The notes under the pieces were generated by a model, which was not told the origin of the DNA, did not search any database, and was given only the letters and a program-made list of their open reading frames with translations. 64,000 bases of DNA from NCBI GenBank assembly GCA_038363005.1, contig JBBQBI010000023.1, positions 25,778 through 89,777 of the forward strand. Reading direction: 5' to 3'. Below, piece by piece: positions 9,124 to 18,193 of this stretch. The stretch comes from JAKOWB01 sp038363005 (lineage in GTDB: Bacteria > Pseudomonadota > Alphaproteobacteria > Kiloniellales > JACOMY01). The translations under genes and the position numbers were made by a program. Every line of letters begins with the position of its first letter. Position 1 is the first letter of the stretch.

Positions 9124-9949
9124 TCTCCAGCGGCGTCGCCTTCTTCGGCGGTGGGAAGGCGCGGTCCAGCGCCACCAGGTCGGCCGCTGACAGGCTCAGG
9201 GTGACGGCGGCGGCCAGCTCCTTCAGGTGCTCCAGGTTCGCCGTCTTGGGGATGGCGATGACGTCGGGCCGCCGCAGCGTCCAGGCCAGCGCCACCGTGG
9301 CTGGCACGACGCCATGGCGCTGCGCCAGCTCGACCAGCGCGCGGTCCTTCAGGATGGCGCCCTGGCCCAGCGGCGAATAGGCCATGATCGGCAGGCTGCG
9401 CGCCGCGCACCAGGGCAGCAGGTCAAAGTCGACGCCGCGCGCGCCGAGGTTATAGAGCACCTGGTTGGTGGCGCAGGCACCGCCGCCGGCCAGCGCGGTC
9501 AGCTCCTGCATGTCGCTAACGTCGAAGTTGCTGACCCCCCAGCGGCGGATCTTGCCCTGCTGCTTCAGCCGCTCGAAGGCCTCCAGCGTCTCGGCCAGCG
9601 GTACGCGGCCGCGCCAGTGCAGCAGATAGAGGTCCAGTGTCTCGATCCCCAGGCGCTTCAAGGACGCCTCGCAAGCCTTTGGTAATGCTGCCTTGCTGGC
9701 GTTCTGCGGATAGGCCTTGGAGACCAGGAAGACGCGGTCGCGACGGCCGGCGATGGCCTGGCCCACCACGCTCTCGGCGCCGCCGGCGCCATACATCTCG
9801 GCGGTGTCGACCAGCGTCATGCCCAGGTCGATGCCGGCCTGCAGGGCCCGCACCTCGGCCGCCGCGTCGCGTGACCGCTCGCCCATGTGCCAGGTGCCGA
9901 GGCCGAGCTGCGGGACCTTGGTGCCGTCGGGCAGGGTGACGTTGCGCAT
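9116..9949 (-). CDS. aldo/keto reductase
   Basis: The 277-residue protein is an NADPH-dependent (beta/alpha)8 reductase. The catalytic tetrad is complete: D48 and Y53 in DTAEMYG, K78 in LVSKAYP and H111 in LLHWRG. The GVSNF motif and the C-terminal coenzyme motif AIPKTAN are also present. The frame is open for another 118 codons upstream, but MRNVTLPDGTKVPQLGLGTW is the family start, so 9949 is chosen. It resembles the bacterial 2,5-diketo-D-gluconate reductase/YeaE group. The carbonyl substrate cannot be predicted. Confidence 0.88.
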   Translation of the reverse strand: MRNVTLPDGTKVPQLGLGTWHMGERSRDAAAEVRALQAGIDLGMTLVDTAEMYGAGGAESVVGQAIAGRRDRVFLVSKAYPQNASKAALPKACEASLKRLGIETLDLYLLHWRGRVPLAETLEAFERLKQQGKIRRWGVSNFDVSDMQELTALAGGGACATNQVLYNLGARGVDFDLLPWCAARSLPIMAYSPLGQGAILKDRALVELAQRHGVVPATVALAWTLRRPDVIAIPKTANLEHLKELAAAVTLSLSAADLVALDRAFPPPKKATPLEII

Positions 9950-10013
9950 GGTCGGGTCCTCCGCTTTCGTGTTGCCGCAGGCTAGCATGGGGTGGGTTTG
10001 AATGAGGAAGCCG

Positions 10014-11201
10014 ATGACCGACCTGCTGATCACCAATGTCAGGCCACTAGGTGGCCCACCGCTCGACCTGCTGCTGCGCGACGGCCGCATCGCCGCGCTG
10101 GAGGTTGGCCTGGCCGCCGGACTGGAAGGCGTGCCGCGCCTTGCCGGTTCCGGGCGCCTGCTGCTGCCGGGGCTGGTGGAGCCGCACACACATGCCGACA
10201 AGACGCTGTGGGGCCTGCCCTGGCGGCCGCACAGCGCCGGCGACACTCTGAGTAGCCTGATCGAGAACGAGCGCCGCGTGCTGGCCGAGGTCACGCAGAC
10301 CACGGCCGAGCGGGCGGCCGGCCTGCTGCGCCACCTGGCCAGCCTGGGCAGCCTGGCGGTGCGTTGCCATGTCGACGTCCACCCGGAGGCCGGGGTGGCG
10401 AGTGTCGAGGCGCTGCTGGAATTGAAGCGCAGCCTGGCGCCGTTGCTCGAGCTGCAGCTGGTCGCCTTTCCGCAGCAGGGCCTGCTGATCCGGCCGGGAA
10501 CCTACGAACTGATGGACCAGGCGCTGGCGCTGGGCGTCGAGACCGTGGGTGGCATCGATCCTTGCGGCATCGAGCGCGACCCCATCCGTCACTTGGAGGC
10601 GGTGTTCGGCCTGGCGACCAAGCATGGCCGCGGCGTGGATATCCACCTGCACGACCTGGGCACCCAGGGCCTGTGGCAGGTCGAGCGCATCGTCGACTTC
10701 ACCGCCGAACATGGGCTGCAGGGCCGGGTGATGATCAGCCACGCATTCTGCCTGGGCAGCGCTCATTGGGAGCAGGTGGCGCCGCTGGCCGAGCGCCTGG
10801 CGCGCCACGAGGTCGCCATCATGACCACGGCGCCGGCCGATTGCCCGGCGCCGCCGATCCAGGCGCTGCGCGCCGCCGGCGTGACGGTCTGCAGCGGCAA
10901 CGACGGCATCCGCGATGCCTGGTCGCCGTTCGGCACGGGCGATCAGCTGGAACGCGCACTCTTCGTCGCCCAGCGCTTCGACTGGCGGCGCGATGCCGAC
11001 CTGGCGGTGGCCTTTGACTGTGTCAGCGGCCAGGCGGCCAGGGCCCTGGGGCTGTCGGACCATGGCCTGGCGCCCGGCTGCCGTGCCGATCTGCTGCTGG
11101 TCGAGGCCGAGACGCTGGGCGCCGCGGTGGTCGAGCGGCCGCGCTGGCGCACGGTGATCCGCCAGGGTCGCGTGGTGGCCGAGGACGGGCGCCTGCTCTA
11201 G
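10014..11201 (+). CDS. CodA-like amidohydrolase (cytosine deaminase-related)
   Basis: This 395-residue metal-dependent hydrolase is related to cytosine deaminase. The HxH motif lies in GLVEPHTHADKT. Other elements align with CodA: RCHVDVHPEAG, LVAFPQQG, H211 in VDIHLHDLG, the His of SHAFCLG, and the Asp of GNDGIRDAWSPFGTG. The position aligned with the proton-shuttling E217 of E. coli CodA appears to be D214, so the substrate may not be cytosine. The ATG at 10014 follows GAGGAAG; an ATG four codons upstream (10002) lies on top of that site. The gene meets tauE tail to tail with a 4-bp overlap. Confidence 0.78.
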   Translation: MTDLLITNVRPLGGPPLDLLLRDGRIAALEVGLAAGLEGVPRLAGSGRLLLPGLVEPHTHADKTLWGLPWRPHSAGDTLSSLIENERRVLAEVTQTTAERAAGLLRHLASLGSLAVRCHVDVHPEAGVASVEALLELKRSLAPLLELQLVAFPQQGLLIRPGTYELMDQALALGVETVGGIDPCGIERDPIRHLEAVFGLATKHGRGVDIHLHDLGTQGLWQVERIVDFTAEHGLQGRVMISHAFCLGSAHWEQVAPLAERLARHEVAIMTTAPADCPAPPIQALRAAGVTVCSGNDGIRDAWSPFGTGDQLERALFVAQRFDWRRDADLAVAFDCVSGQAARALGLSDHGLAPGCRADLLLVEAETLGAAVVERPRWRTVIRQGRVVAEDGRLL

Positions 11202-11977
11202 ATCCAGCCCAGCGCCACCACGGCCTTCCAGACCATCAGCAGGGCGACGGCGAAGATCGCGCCGGCGAAGATCTGCGTCAGCAGGCGCCGCCGCGTGGCC
11301 AGGCGCAGCGCCGCGCGCATGCCCAGCCAGCCGCCGGCGACGCCGCCGACCAGCAGCAGTCCGGCCAGCGGCCAGTCGACCAGGCCCGAGAGCGCATAGT
11401 TGCCGGCCGTGGTCAGGCCAAACACGGCCACCGCGATCAGCGAGGAGCCGATGGCGTTCAGCAGCGGCATGCCGCTGGCCAGCATCAGTCCCGGCACGAT
11501 GACGAAGCCGCCGCCAATGCCGAAGAAGCCGGCCAGGCTGCCGGCGCCGAAGCCGACGGCGGTCAGGCGGACGGCGATGGCCTTGTTGATATGCACGGCC
11601 GGATCGCCGGCATCGCTCTTGCTGCGCAGCATGTGCACGCCCACCAGCACCATGGCGAGGGCGAAGAACAGCAGCAGCTGCTGCCCGTCCACCTGCTTGC
11701 CAAGGGTCGAGCCCAGCGTGGCGCCCACCACGCCAGCCAGGGCGAAGACCGCGGCGCAGGGCCACTTGATGGTGCCGGCGCGAGCGTGCGGAATCAGGTT
11801 GGCGGCGGCATTGACCGCCACCGCCAGGGCCGCCGTGCCGATGGCCAGATGCGGGTCCTCGACACCGACGACATAGAGCAGCAGCGGCACGGCCAGAATC
11901 GAGCCGCCGCCGCCAATCAGCCCCAGCACGAAGCCGACCAGGCCGCCGCAGCCGATGGCGAGAATAGCTTCCTGCAT
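11198..11977 (-). CDS. sulfite exporter TauE/SafE family membrane protein
   Basis: The 259-residue protein is almost entirely hydrophobic, with about eight membrane segments. It has the internal duplication of this family: GLIGGGGSILAVPLLLY near residue 20 and GFFGIGGGFVIVPGLML near 150. It likely exports sulfite or another sulfur anion. It is the last of three minus-strand genes (repressor, rhodanese, exporter), 18 bp after the rhodanese stop. BigR-type operons are known to include a TauE-like permease, which supports a role in clearing products of sulfide oxidation. Confidence 0.88.
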   Translation of the reverse strand: MQEAILAIGCGGLVGFVLGLIGGGGSILAVPLLLYVVGVEDPHLAIGTAALAVAVNAAANLIPHARAGTIKWPCAAVFALAGVVGATLGSTLGKQVDGQQLLLFFALAMVLVGVHMLRSKSDAGDPAVHINKAIAVRLTAVGFGAGSLAGFFGIGGGFVIVPGLMLASGMPLLNAIGSSLIAVAVFGLTTAGNYALSGLVDWPLAGLLLVGGVAGGWLGMRAALRLATRRRLLTQIFAGAIFAVALLMVWKAVVALGWI

Positions 11978-11995
11978 GGTGACTGTGACCTCGGC

Positions 11996-12520
11996 TCAGG
12001 CTGTCGCGGGCCGGTTCCACGGCAGCAGCGCCAACAGGCGCGCCATGCCGCAGAAACCGGAGACGCCGGCAAAGACCAGGCCGGCACCGACGAAGGCGCT
12101 AAGCAGCGCAAACCAGGGACCGACCAGCCAGGCCAGCAACAGGCCGACCAGCACCAGCCCGCCGGCGGCGATCTGCACCTGGCGCATCAGGTCGATCGGC
12201 TGGCTGCGGTCCAGCCGTACCGGCAGGCCGGCCTGCTTCCAACCCTCCAGGCCACCGTCCAGCAGATAGGCCGCCTGGCAATCCAACGCGGCCAGCTGGC
12301 CGGCCTGGGCGCGGGTGCGATTGCCCGAGCGGCAGGTGAAGATCACCGTCTTGCCGGCCAGGCGCTTGCCAGCGTCGGGCAGGGTCGACAGCGGCAGCGC
12401 CTCGGCCGTGGCGATGCGCTCGCGGGCGAATTCGACTGGCTCGCGGATGTCGACCAGCAGGGCCTCGCCAGCGGCGATCTTCGCCTGGGCCTCGGCCGGA
12501 GAGATGAGGGGTAGGGACAT
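11996..12520 (-). CDS. membrane-anchored rhodanese (rhodanese domain plus two-helix DUF2892-type tail)
   Basis: Residues 1-105 form a rhodanese domain with the persulfide-carrying Cys in the loop FTCRSGNRT. Residues ~115-165 form two membrane helices (QIAAGGLVLVGLLLAWLVG, then FVGAGLVFAGVSGFCGMARLL). It should transfer sulfane sulfur at the inner face of the membrane. The gene lies between the BigR-like regulator (48 bp upstream) and tauE (18 bp downstream) on the same strand, so the three probably share a transcript. Persulfide from the divergent dioxygenase pathway is the likely substrate; this is inferred from context. Confidence 0.85.
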   Translation of the reverse strand: MSLPLISPAEAQAKIAAGEALLVDIREPVEFARERIATAEALPLSTLPDAGKRLAGKTVIFTCRSGNRTRAQAGQLAALDCQAAYLLDGGLEGWKQAGLPVRLDRSQPIDLMRQVQIAAGGLVLVGLLLAWLVGPWFALLSAFVGAGLVFAGVSGFCGMARLLALLPWNRPATA

Positions 12521-12568
12521 GCGGGCACTCCTTGGGATGTCGGGGCTAGCGGGGGGATGTCGGGGCTA

Positions 12569-12874
12569 TCAGGGCGAGCAGAACTGCCGGTGCAGCAAGC
12601 CAACGAACTCGGTCACCTTGGGGTCGGCCAGGCGGTAGTAGACGCTCTGGCTGGCCCGCCGGGTGGCCACCAGGCGGTCCTCGCGCAGCTTCGCCAGATG
12701 CTGCGACAGCGCTGACTGGCCAAGGTCGACCAGCGCGGCCAGTTCGCTGACCGAGCGTTCGCCCTCCACCAGGTGGCAGAGCAGCAGCAGCCGCTTCTCG
12801 TTGGCCAGGGCCTTGAGGAAGCGGCTGGCGCGTGCGGCGTTCTGGGTCAGCAGCTTGATGTCGGCGGGTGTCAT
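12569..12874 (-). CDS. bigR: ArsR-family redox/persulfide-sensing repressor (BigR/SqrR-like)
   Basis: This 101-residue winged-helix protein has the ArsR DNA-recognition helix in LGQSALSQHLAKLREDRLV. It carries two cysteines placed as in BigR/SqrR: C33 in LLLLCHLVEGE and C99 three residues from the end. In that group these two cysteines form a disulfide or polysulfide bridge in response to persulfides and release DNA. No arsenic-type CxC metal motif is present. It is transcribed away from the persulfide dioxygenase, and the AT-rich spacer between them holds palindromes that could be its operator. Confidence 0.88.
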   Translation of the reverse strand: MTPADIKLLTQNAARASRFLKALANEKRLLLLCHLVEGERSVSELAALVDLGQSALSQHLAKLREDRLVATRRASQSVYYRLADPKVTEFVGLLHRQFCSP

Positions 12875-12904
12875 GGGTTCGCCTGCGGCAATTCATCAGA
12901 TGTA

Positions 12905-12924
12905 ACTAATTTAGTAATATCTAA
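12905..12924. promoter_or_regulatory. putative BigR-type operator in the divergent promoter region
   Basis: Within the 121-bp gap between the repressor and the dioxygenase the base composition turns AT-rich. ACTAATTTAGT (12905-12915) is an 11-bp perfect inverted repeat with one central base. It overlaps TTAGTAATATCTAA (12911-12924), whose TTAG/CTAA arms form a second dyad. The site is centred about 35 bp from the repressor start. AT-rich palindromes in this position are known BigR targets. The promoter boxes themselves are not clear. Confidence 0.6.
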
Positions 12925-12995
12925 TATATATGCAAGGCTGTCTGGCCAGGAAGCGCCCGGCGCGGCAGCATGACGCAAGCCAACCAGGAGTCCCC

Positions 12996-13853
12996 ATGCA
13001 CCCGACCGTCGAGGCCTTTTTTCACGAGGCGACCAACTCCCTGACCTATCTGGTCTACGACTCCGCCAGCCGGCGCGCCGCGATCGTCGATCCGGTGCTC
13101 GACTTCAACATCAAGGCGGCGCGCACCAGCACCGGCTTCATCGACACGGTGATCGAACGGGTGAAGGCCGCCGGCCTGACGCTGGACTGGATCCTCGAGT
13201 CCCACGTGCATGCTGACCACCTGTCCGCAGCGCAGCGGGTCAAGCAGCAGCTTGGCGGGCAGCTGGTCATCGGCCGCGCCGTCGATGTCGTGCAGCGCAG
13301 CTTCAAGCCGCTGTTCGCCGCCAGCGACCTGAAGACGGACGGCTCCCAGTTCGACCGCCTGGTGGGCGAGGGCGACAGCCTGCCGCTGGGCGGGCTGAGC
13401 ATCCAGGTGCTGGCGACGCCGGGGCACACGCCGGCCTGCGTCACCTATGTGATCGGCGACGCCGCCTTCGTCGGCGACACGCTGTTCATGCCGGACTACG
13501 GCACGGCGCGCTGCGACTTTCCCGGTGGCGACGCGGCGCAACTCTGGGCCTCGATACAGAAGATCCTGGCGCTGCCGGCGGCGACGCGGATCTTCGTCTG
13601 CCACGACTACAAGGCGCCGGGGCGCGAGGTCTTCGCCTGGGAAACCACGGTGGCAGCGGAGCGCGACAACATCCACCTGCGTGACCATCCGGCGCAGGCC
13701 GACTACGTCGCCTTCCGCCAGGGGCGCGACAAGACGCTGTCGGTGCCGGCCCTGATCCTGCCATCGATCCAGGTCAACATGCGCGCCGGCAACCTGCCGC
13801 CGGCCGAGGCGGGCGGTGGCGTCTTCCTGAAGCTGCCGGTCAACCAGCTCTAG
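12996..13853 (+). CDS. blh: persulfide dioxygenase / Blh-type MBL-fold hydrolase
   Basis: The 285-residue metallo-beta-lactamase-fold protein belongs to the ETHE1/Blh group that oxidises glutathione persulfide to sulfite with one iron. Ligand motifs are SHVHADHLSAA, the His of ATPGHTPAC, the Asp of GDTLFMPDYGTARCDFPGG and VCHDY. ATG 12996 is preceded by AGGAG with a five-base spacer; 22 upstream codons of the frame run into the operator region and are unlikely to be coding. It faces the BigR-like repressor, rhodanese and sulfite exporter genes, an arrangement known for sulfide detoxification. Confidence 0.9.
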   Translation: MHPTVEAFFHEATNSLTYLVYDSASRRAAIVDPVLDFNIKAARTSTGFIDTVIERVKAAGLTLDWILESHVHADHLSAAQRVKQQLGGQLVIGRAVDVVQRSFKPLFAASDLKTDGSQFDRLVGEGDSLPLGGLSIQVLATPGHTPACVTYVIGDAAFVGDTLFMPDYGTARCDFPGGDAAQLWASIQKILALPAATRIFVCHDYKAPGREVFAWETTVAAERDNIHLRDHPAQADYVAFRQGRDKTLSVPALILPSIQVNMRAGNLPPAEAGGGVFLKLPVNQL

Positions 13854-13932
13854 CGTTGGTCCCTTCGGCACCGTCGGGGAGCCTTTCCCCCACCCCTTGC
13901 GTAGCACTCTGGGTAACGAGCATCCTGGTGCC

Positions 13933-14178
13933 ATGACCACGCGAAGAGCCCTGCTGGCCTTGATCCTGACCGCCGCCGCCCTGCCGGCGCTGGCGGAGGA
14001 GGACTGCGGCTGCGGCGGCCCCAAGGCCAAGCCCTCGACCCTGGCCGACCACTACTATCATCTGGCCCTGGCGGCCGAAGACCCGGCCCGCAAGCGCCGC
14101 CTGGCCGAGCTGGTGCTGCGCATCATCCCGGACCACGCCGGCGCCCTGCAGATCCTCGCCGAGTTGGGCCCGCCATGA
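13933..14178 (+). CDS. small exported Cys-rich hypothetical protein
   Basis: The 81-residue product has a clear signal peptide (RR followed by ALLALILTAAALPALA) and a predicted mature start at about residue 22. The mature part opens with EEDCGCGG and continues as two amphipathic helices of TPR-like character (LADHYYHLALAAEDPARKRR, then LVLRIIPDHAGALQILAEL). The CGCGG patch could bind metal or sulfane sulfur. It follows the persulfide dioxygenase on the same strand, and its TGA overlaps the ATG of the amidase (ATGA), so translation of the two is coupled. I do not recognise the family. Confidence 0.7.
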   Translation: MTTRRALLALILTAAALPALAEEDCGCGGPKAKPSTLADHYYHLALAAEDPARKRRLAELVLRIIPDHAGALQILAELGPP

Positions 14179-15584
14179 ACGTCGACCTCGATCTTTGCTT
14201 TCTCACTGCCGGCGACCTCGCCCAGCTGGTGCGCAGCCGGCAGCTCTCGCCGGTCGCGCTGGTGGACAACGCCTTGGCGCGTATCGCCCAGGTCAACCCG
14301 ACGCTGAACTGCTTCTGCTTTGTCTGGGAGGCGGAAGCCCGCGCGGCGGCCAAGGCGGCCGAGGCGCGGCTGATGCAGGGCGGCGAGCTGCCGCCGCTAC
14401 TGGGCCTGCCGATCGCCTTCAAGGACATCACGCCGACCAAGGGGCAGCGTACCACGCTGGGCAGCCGCGCCTTCGAGCACAACGTGCCGGAGCGCGACGC
14501 CATCATCGTCGAGCGCCTGACGGCGGCCGGCGCCATCATCGTCGGCAAGACCACGACGCCGGAGTTCGCCTTCGCCTCCTTCACCCAGAGCCCGCTGTGG
14601 GGCGTGACGCGCAACCCCTGGGATCCGACGCGCTCGCCCGGCGGCTCCTCCGGTGGGTCGGGCGCGGCGGTCGCCAGCGGCTGCGTGCCCTTCGCCGAGG
14701 GCTCGGACATGGGCGGCTCGGTGCGCATCCCGGCAGCGCTCTGCGGCGTGGTGGGCCTGAAACCCTCCTTCGGCCGCATTCCCTTCGAGATCCTGCCGAG
14801 CCAGCTCGACACGCTGAACCACTTCGGCCCCCTGGCGCGCAGCGTCGCCGATGCGGCGCTCTTCTTGCGCCACGCGGCGGGTCCGGACGAGCGCGATCTT
14901 TCGTCCAATCCGCAGCTGCTGGACTGGTCGCAACCCTTGCGGCGCGACGTGAAGGGCCTGCGGCTCGCGGTCTCCGACGACCTCGGCTTCTATGCCGTCG
15001 ATCCGGCCGTGCGGGCGGCCTTCCGCGCCGGCGTCGAACTGCTGCGCCAGGCCGGCGCGGAGATCGAGGAGGTGGCGCTGCCCTGGACGCGCGACCTGGT
15101 GGACCGCTGGAACGATCTCTGGAAGGTCTTCATGGCCGCCTACTTTGGGCATCTCCTGCCGGAATGGCGCGACCGCCTGGACCCGCAGATGGTGCGGATC
15201 ATCGAGGGCGGCTTCGCGCTGGAGGCCGTGCCGGTGAAGCGCATCGAGGTGATCCGCAGCCAGATGTGGCAGAGCCTGCAGCCAATCCTGGCGCGCTGCG
15301 ACGCGCTGCTCTGCCCGACCAACGCCGTGCCGGCGCCTGACGTCACCCTGACGGACGACGACGTCTACGGCGAGGGTCCCGCCGGGCGTTACCGCGCCGT
15401 CGACATGACCTCGCCCTTCAACCTGATCAGCCAGTGCCCGGCCCTGAGTGTGCCCTGCGGCTTCGCCGACGGCATGCCGGTGGGGCTGCAGGTCGTGGGC
15501 CGGCGTTTCACCGACCTGACCGCGTTGCGCATCGGCGCGGCGTTGGAGGAGGCGAGGGGGGCGTACCCCAGGGCGCCGCTCTAA
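14175..15584 (+). CDS. amidase (amidase signature family)
   Basis: The 469-residue hydrolase has the Ser-cisSer-Lys triad of the amidase signature family: K83 in GLPIAFKDI, the cis-Ser at 158/159 in GGSSGGSG and nucleophile S182 in GSDMGGSVRIPAA. It is related to GatA, but no gatB or gatC is nearby, so a free amidase acting on small amides is more likely than Glu-tRNA amidotransferase. Its start overlaps the preceding small exported protein by 4 bp. A palindromic repeat fills the gap to convergent purB. Confidence 0.87.
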   Translation: MNVDLDLCFLTAGDLAQLVRSRQLSPVALVDNALARIAQVNPTLNCFCFVWEAEARAAAKAAEARLMQGGELPPLLGLPIAFKDITPTKGQRTTLGSRAFEHNVPERDAIIVERLTAAGAIIVGKTTTPEFAFASFTQSPLWGVTRNPWDPTRSPGGSSGGSGAAVASGCVPFAEGSDMGGSVRIPAALCGVVGLKPSFGRIPFEILPSQLDTLNHFGPLARSVADAALFLRHAAGPDERDLSSNPQLLDWSQPLRRDVKGLRLAVSDDLGFYAVDPAVRAAFRAGVELLRQAGAEIEEVALPWTRDLVDRWNDLWKVFMAAYFGHLLPEWRDRLDPQMVRIIEGGFALEAVPVKRIEVIRSQMWQSLQPILARCDALLCPTNAVPAPDVTLTDDDVYGEGPAGRYRAVDMTSPFNLISQCPALSVPCGFADGMPVGLQVVGRRFTDLTALRIGAALEEARGAYPRAPL

Positions 15585-15585
15585 A

Positions 15586-15707
15586 CCCTCTCCCCCAGAG
15601 GGAGAGGGTGCGAGCGCAGCGAGCGGGTGAGGGGGGTCGGTTGGGGCCTCTCCAGTCGCACCGACCGACCCCTTCACCCCGACCCTCTCCCTCAAGGGGA
15701 GAGGGAG
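15586..15707. repeat. long palindromic intergenic element, copy 2 (type A)
   Basis: The element occupies practically the whole gap between the convergent amidase and purB genes. The left arm hairpin is CCCTCTCCCCCAGAGGGAGAGGG. The middle holds GCGAGCGGGTGAGGGG and GTCGCACCGACC. The right arm is CCCTCTCCCTCAAGGGGAGAGGG. Because it is the only non-coding DNA there, it may act as a two-way terminator. Confidence 0.75.
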
Positions 15708-15710
15708 GAC

Positions 15711-17081
<1,371 letters not shown>

Positions 17082-17091
17082 GGGAAACCTT

Positions 17092-18183
17092 CTATTCGCG
17101 GAGCAGCAGGGTATCGCCGGGCGACCAGGAGCACCAGACCTGGTCACCGACCGCGACCTTCGGCGCGGTGGAGCGCTCTTCGTTCTGGATCGCCGTCATC
17201 ACGCTGTGGCCCTGCTCGTCCTGGATGAAGATCCAGGAGCTGTCGCCGTGATAGGCCACGTCGGAGACCTGGCCGCGGAAGGCGATGCGCCCGGTCGAGG
17301 GCTGGTCGCGGTCGAGGCGCAGTTTCTCCGGCCGCACCGCGACCCCGATCTCGCCCTCGATACCGGGAATCGCCGGCACGTCGACCCGGCCGATGCCCTT
17401 GACGTCCAAGACCACATCCTCGCCGGCGATGCCCACCACCTTGCCCTCGAAGAGGTTCATCTTGCCGATGAAGTCGGCGACGAAGCGGCAGTTGGGGAAC
17501 TCGTAGAGCTCGGCCGGCGGCGCCACCTGGCGCACCATGCCCTTTTCCATCACGGCGATGCGGTTGGCCATGGAGAGCGCTTCCTCCTGGTCGTGCGTCA
17601 CGATCACGAAGGTAATGCCGACCTGCTGCTGCAGGCGTACCAGCTCGATCTGCATGGCCTCGCGCAGCTTGGCGTCCAGCGCCGAAAGCGGCTCATCCAG
17701 CAGCAGCACCTTGGGGCGCTTGACCAGGGCGCGGGCCAGCGCCACGCGCTGCCGCTGGCCGCCCGACAGCTGGCTTGGCAGGCGCTTGCCGTAGCCGCCG
17801 AGCTTGACCATGTCGAGCGCCTCCTCGGCGCTCTTGTTGCGCTCGGCCTGGCCGATGCCGTCCATCTTCAGGCCATAGGCCACGTTGTCCAGCACGCTCA
17901 TGTGCGGGAACACGGCATAGGACTGGAACACCATGTTGATCGGCCGCTTGTTGGGCTGCACGCCCAGCATCGAAACGCCGTCGATCAGGATGTCGCCGTC
18001 GGTCGGGATCTCGAAGCCCGCGATCATGCGCAACAAGGTCGTCTTGCCGCAGCCGGACGGGCCGAGCAGGGCGAAGAACTCGCCACGGCCGATCTCAAGG
18101 GTCACGTCGTCCACTGCCATGACGCCGCCGGGATAGCGCTTGGTGATGCCGCGGACCTGGATGATGGGGTCGTGCTCGCTCAT
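17092..18183 (-). CDS. potA: polyamine-type ABC transporter ATP-binding protein
   Basis: This 363-residue ATPase powers uptake through the two permeases encoded upstream. It shows Walker A GPSGCGKTT, the signature LSGGQRQRVALARA, Walker B VLLLDEPLSALD, the His switch IVTHDQEEAL, and a C-terminal TOBE domain from about residue 280. Length and motifs match PotA/PotG of the spermidine/putrescine group. It is the fourth gene of a minus-strand set: binding protein, two permeases, ATPase. purB follows after 10 bp. Confidence 0.92.
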   Translation of the reverse strand: MSEHDPIIQVRGITKRYPGGVMAVDDVTLEIGRGEFFALLGPSGCGKTTLLRMIAGFEIPTDGDILIDGVSMLGVQPNKRPINMVFQSYAVFPHMSVLDNVAYGLKMDGIGQAERNKSAEEALDMVKLGGYGKRLPSQLSGGQRQRVALARALVKRPKVLLLDEPLSALDAKLREAMQIELVRLQQQVGITFVIVTHDQEEALSMANRIAVMEKGMVRQVAPPAELYEFPNCRFVADFIGKMNLFEGKVVGIAGEDVVLDVKGIGRVDVPAIPGIEGEIGVAVRPEKLRLDRDQPSTGRIAFRGQVSDVAYHGDSSWIFIQDEQGHSVMTAIQNEERSTAPKVAVGDQVWCSWSPGDTLLLRE

Positions 18184-18193
18184 GGCGGGGTCC

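Noticed and set aside
10047..12020. 657-codon minus-strand frame spanning the CodA-like and tauE genes
   Set aside because: Antisense and out-of-frame composition with no motifs; the real genes in this stretch have catalytic residues and membrane segments.
14175..15584. gatA of the Glu-tRNA(Gln) amidotransferase
   Set aside because: No gatB or gatC nearby and the neighbourhood is not translational, so a free amidase is the safer call.
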